DNA of 6,029 nt, taken from Oxalobacteraceae bacterium. Its GTDB lineage: Bacteria > Pseudomonadota > Gammaproteobacteria > Burkholderiales > Burkholderiaceae_D. The stretch is taken from NCBI GenBank assembly GCA_947453015.1, contig CANGFL010000092.1, forward strand, positions 1-6,029, read 5' to 3'. Below the pieces are notes generated by a model. It did not search any database, was not told the DNA's origin, and worked only from the letters and a program-made list of their open reading frames with translations. Of the stretch, positions 4,481-6,029 are shown one piece after another (position 1 is the stretch's first letter; every line of letters starts with the position of its first letter). The position numbers and the translations under genes are program-made.

Positions 4481-6029
4481 TAATGCAGGAATATCTTCAG
4501 GGGGAACAGGTCGCGAGATCAAATACCCCTGCACTTCATCACAGTTCATAGATTGAAGTATCTCTAACTGCTCAGTAGTTTCAACGCCTTCAGCAACAAT
4601 CGCTATATCCAAACTGCGACCGATAGAAACAATGGTTTCGCATAAGGCTCTGCTTTGATGATCCGTTGCTAGCTTGTAGACAAATGATTGGTCAATCTTC
4701 ACCACATCAATATCCAAGCTTTGTAATTTCGATAAAGAGGAATAGCCGGTACCGAAATCATCAATTTGTAGTTCTATACCCATCTCATGTAATCGTTTTA
4801 ATTCATCAATGGCACTACCTGTTTCATCCAACATACTTGATTCAGTCAGCTCAATCGCTACTAGTGACACCGGTAAATCATACTGTTCAAGATTTTTTGT
4901 AATCGATAAGCGCAGCCCATCATCAATTAACTGAAGTGAAGATACATTAATTGATACAGGTCTCAGCGTACAACCCTGCTCTCGCCATGCGGATAATTGT
5001 TGGCAGACTTTACGAATAACCAAATCACCCAGTGGAATGATCAACCGTGATTCCTCTGCAATAGGTATGAAATCAGCAGGAGAAATCAAACCACGCTCGG
5101 GATCGCGCCATCGAACCAATGCCTCCATACTGGCAAACTCACCGGTGATGGCAAATGCTCTAGGCTGGTAATAAACAACAAACTCATCGTTCTGTATGGC
5201 TTGTTCCAGCGCACGCTCAGTAGAAACTCTATCGCGAATCTTTTGTGCGAATTCGTCGTTATAAAAACGACACTGAGATTTTCCCTCAGATTTTGCTTGA
5301 TACATCGCGATATCAGCGGCCCTCAGCAAACTATCGATATCCTCACCATGATCAGGAAAGACGCTGATACCTATCGAAGCTTTGGGTACAAATCCCCGCC
5401 ACTGCGCTACTGAATTTTGCAAACTAATTGCCTTCAATGATTTTTCAGCAATGGGTAGCGCGTCTGACATTTCGTTGAGATGAGTAATGATAATTAAAAA
5501 TTCATCGCCACCAATACGCGCCAAATAATCCTCCGCTCGTAGCGCCAGTCGCAAACTTTGTGCGACAGCAACGATTAGCTCATCTCCACTTTTATGGCCT
5601 AGCGAATCATTGATATCTTTAAAATTATCCAAATCAACGTATAGCAACGCCATACGGTGATTATTTTCTATCGATTTTTTCAATGCATTCGGTAAATAAT
5701 CATTCAGCCAATGGCGATTCGGCAAACCAGTCAATGAATCTGTCCGCGCCATAACAGCAAGTGTCTCTGCTTGTTGCCTAGCTTCAGATACGTCGCGAAT
5801 AGTTATCGCTACCCCATTACCTGAACGAATGGCTCTTCGTTGAAACCAACCAGCCGCATGTCGCTTTCCGTGGGTGACATGAAATTCATCTTCTACAAAC
5901 CCATCCTTAAGGACGTGGGCAAAAAAATCAAACAAGCCTTGTAGAGCTTTGCCTTGGTAAATCTCAGTTAAGCACTTTCCAATTAACTTGGTGCGCGGGT
6001 AGCCCGCCATTTCCGCTGCTCGCTCGTTA
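4460..6029 (-). CDS. PAS-GGDEF-EAL cyclic-di-GMP synthase/phosphodiesterase (N-terminus beyond window)
   Basis: This minus-strand gene encodes a regulator of the second messenger c-di-GMP, which usually controls motility versus biofilm growth. Residues below count from the Met at 6010. The frame stays open to the edge, and the codons before that Met read NERAAE, giving ERAAEMAGYPRTKLIGK, a typical PAS-domain start. This Met is therefore internal and the gene runs off the window. Visible domains are the PAS remainder to about 75, GGDEF at about 85-250, and EAL at about 260-510. The GGDEF site is intact (RIGGDEF, GGDEF 167-171), with DLDNFKDIND and an inhibitory RxxD site (RAED, 158-161) at the usual 5-residue spacing. 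The EAL site also looks intact: EALVRW at 296-301, INVSS at 354-358, ELTES at 387-391, DDFGTGYSSL at 417-426, Lys438 and Asp440 in VKIDQSF, AEGVET at 473-478 and QGYLISRP at 494-501. Both activities are thus possible. It converges on mtnA with 14 bp between the stops. No membrane segment is visible in this part. Confidence 0.95.
   Translation of the reverse strand, partial: NERAAEMAGYPRTKLIGKCLTEIYQGKALQGLFDFFAHVLKDGFVEDEFHVTHGKRHAAGWFQRRAIRSGNGVAITIRDVSEARQQAETLAVMARTDSLTGLPNRHWLNDYLPNALKKSIENNHRMALLYVDLDNFKDINDSLGHKSGDELIVAVAQSLRLALRAEDYLARIGGDEFLIIITHLNEMSDALPIAEKSLKAISLQNSVAQWRGFVPKASIGISVFPDHGEDIDSLLRAADIAMYQAKSEGKSQCRFYNDEFAQKIRDRVSTERALEQAIQNDEFVVYYQPRAFAITGEFASMEALVRWRDPERGLISPADFIPIAEESRLIIPLGDLVIRKVCQQLSAWREQGCTLRPVSINVSSLQLIDDGLRLSITKNLEQYDLPVSLVAIELTESSMLDETGSAIDELKRLHEMGIELQIDDFGTGYSSLSKLQSLDIDVVKIDQSFVYKLATDHQSRALCETIVSIGRSLDIAIVAEGVETTEQLEILQSMNCDEVQGYLISRPVPPEDIPALLTKKFF

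Overview
The window looks like a piece of a proteobacterial chromosome, most likely gammaproteobacterial. The evidence is the Proteobacteria-style glutamate racemase, a tRNA-His with encoded CCA, short intergenic gaps, Shine-Dalgarno sites and a PAS-GGDEF-EAL signalling protein. Base composition looks moderate. I cannot name a genus from the sequence alone. Nothing suggests a phage, transposon, plasmid or CRISPR locus.

Layout. (1) Positions 3-161 are the last 52 codons of a class I fumarate hydratase. Glutamate racemase (murI) follows, apparently starting at a TTG codon that overlaps the fumarase stop. (2) Positions 1006-1219 hold a self-contained tRNA-His unit: a -10 box, a leader hairpin, the tRNA gene and a strong rho-independent terminator. 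(3) Positions 1301-4445 hold a tightly packed four-gene operon, mtnP - FucA-like class II aldolase - apt - mtnA, with junctions of -4, +10 and +1 bp. (4) Positions 4460-6029 on the minus strand hold most of a PAS-GGDEF-EAL cyclic-di-GMP protein. It runs convergently into mtnA and its N-terminus lies beyond the window.

The most interesting part is the operon. MtnP would cleave 5'-methylthioadenosine (and probably 5'-deoxyadenosine) with phosphate, giving adenine and a 5-substituted ribose 1-phosphate. MtnA would isomerise the sugar to the ribulose 1-phosphate. The aldolase would split that into dihydroxyacetone phosphate and (methylthio)acetaldehyde or acetaldehyde. Apt would convert the adenine to AMP. 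This gene set matches the 'DHAP shunt' known from Rhodospirillum rubrum and some pathogenic E. coli, not the classical methionine salvage pathway, whose mtnB/C/D genes are absent here. The chemistry is therefore described elsewhere. What stands out is the complete compact set with apt inside it. The aldolase assignment rests on sequence resemblance and context only.
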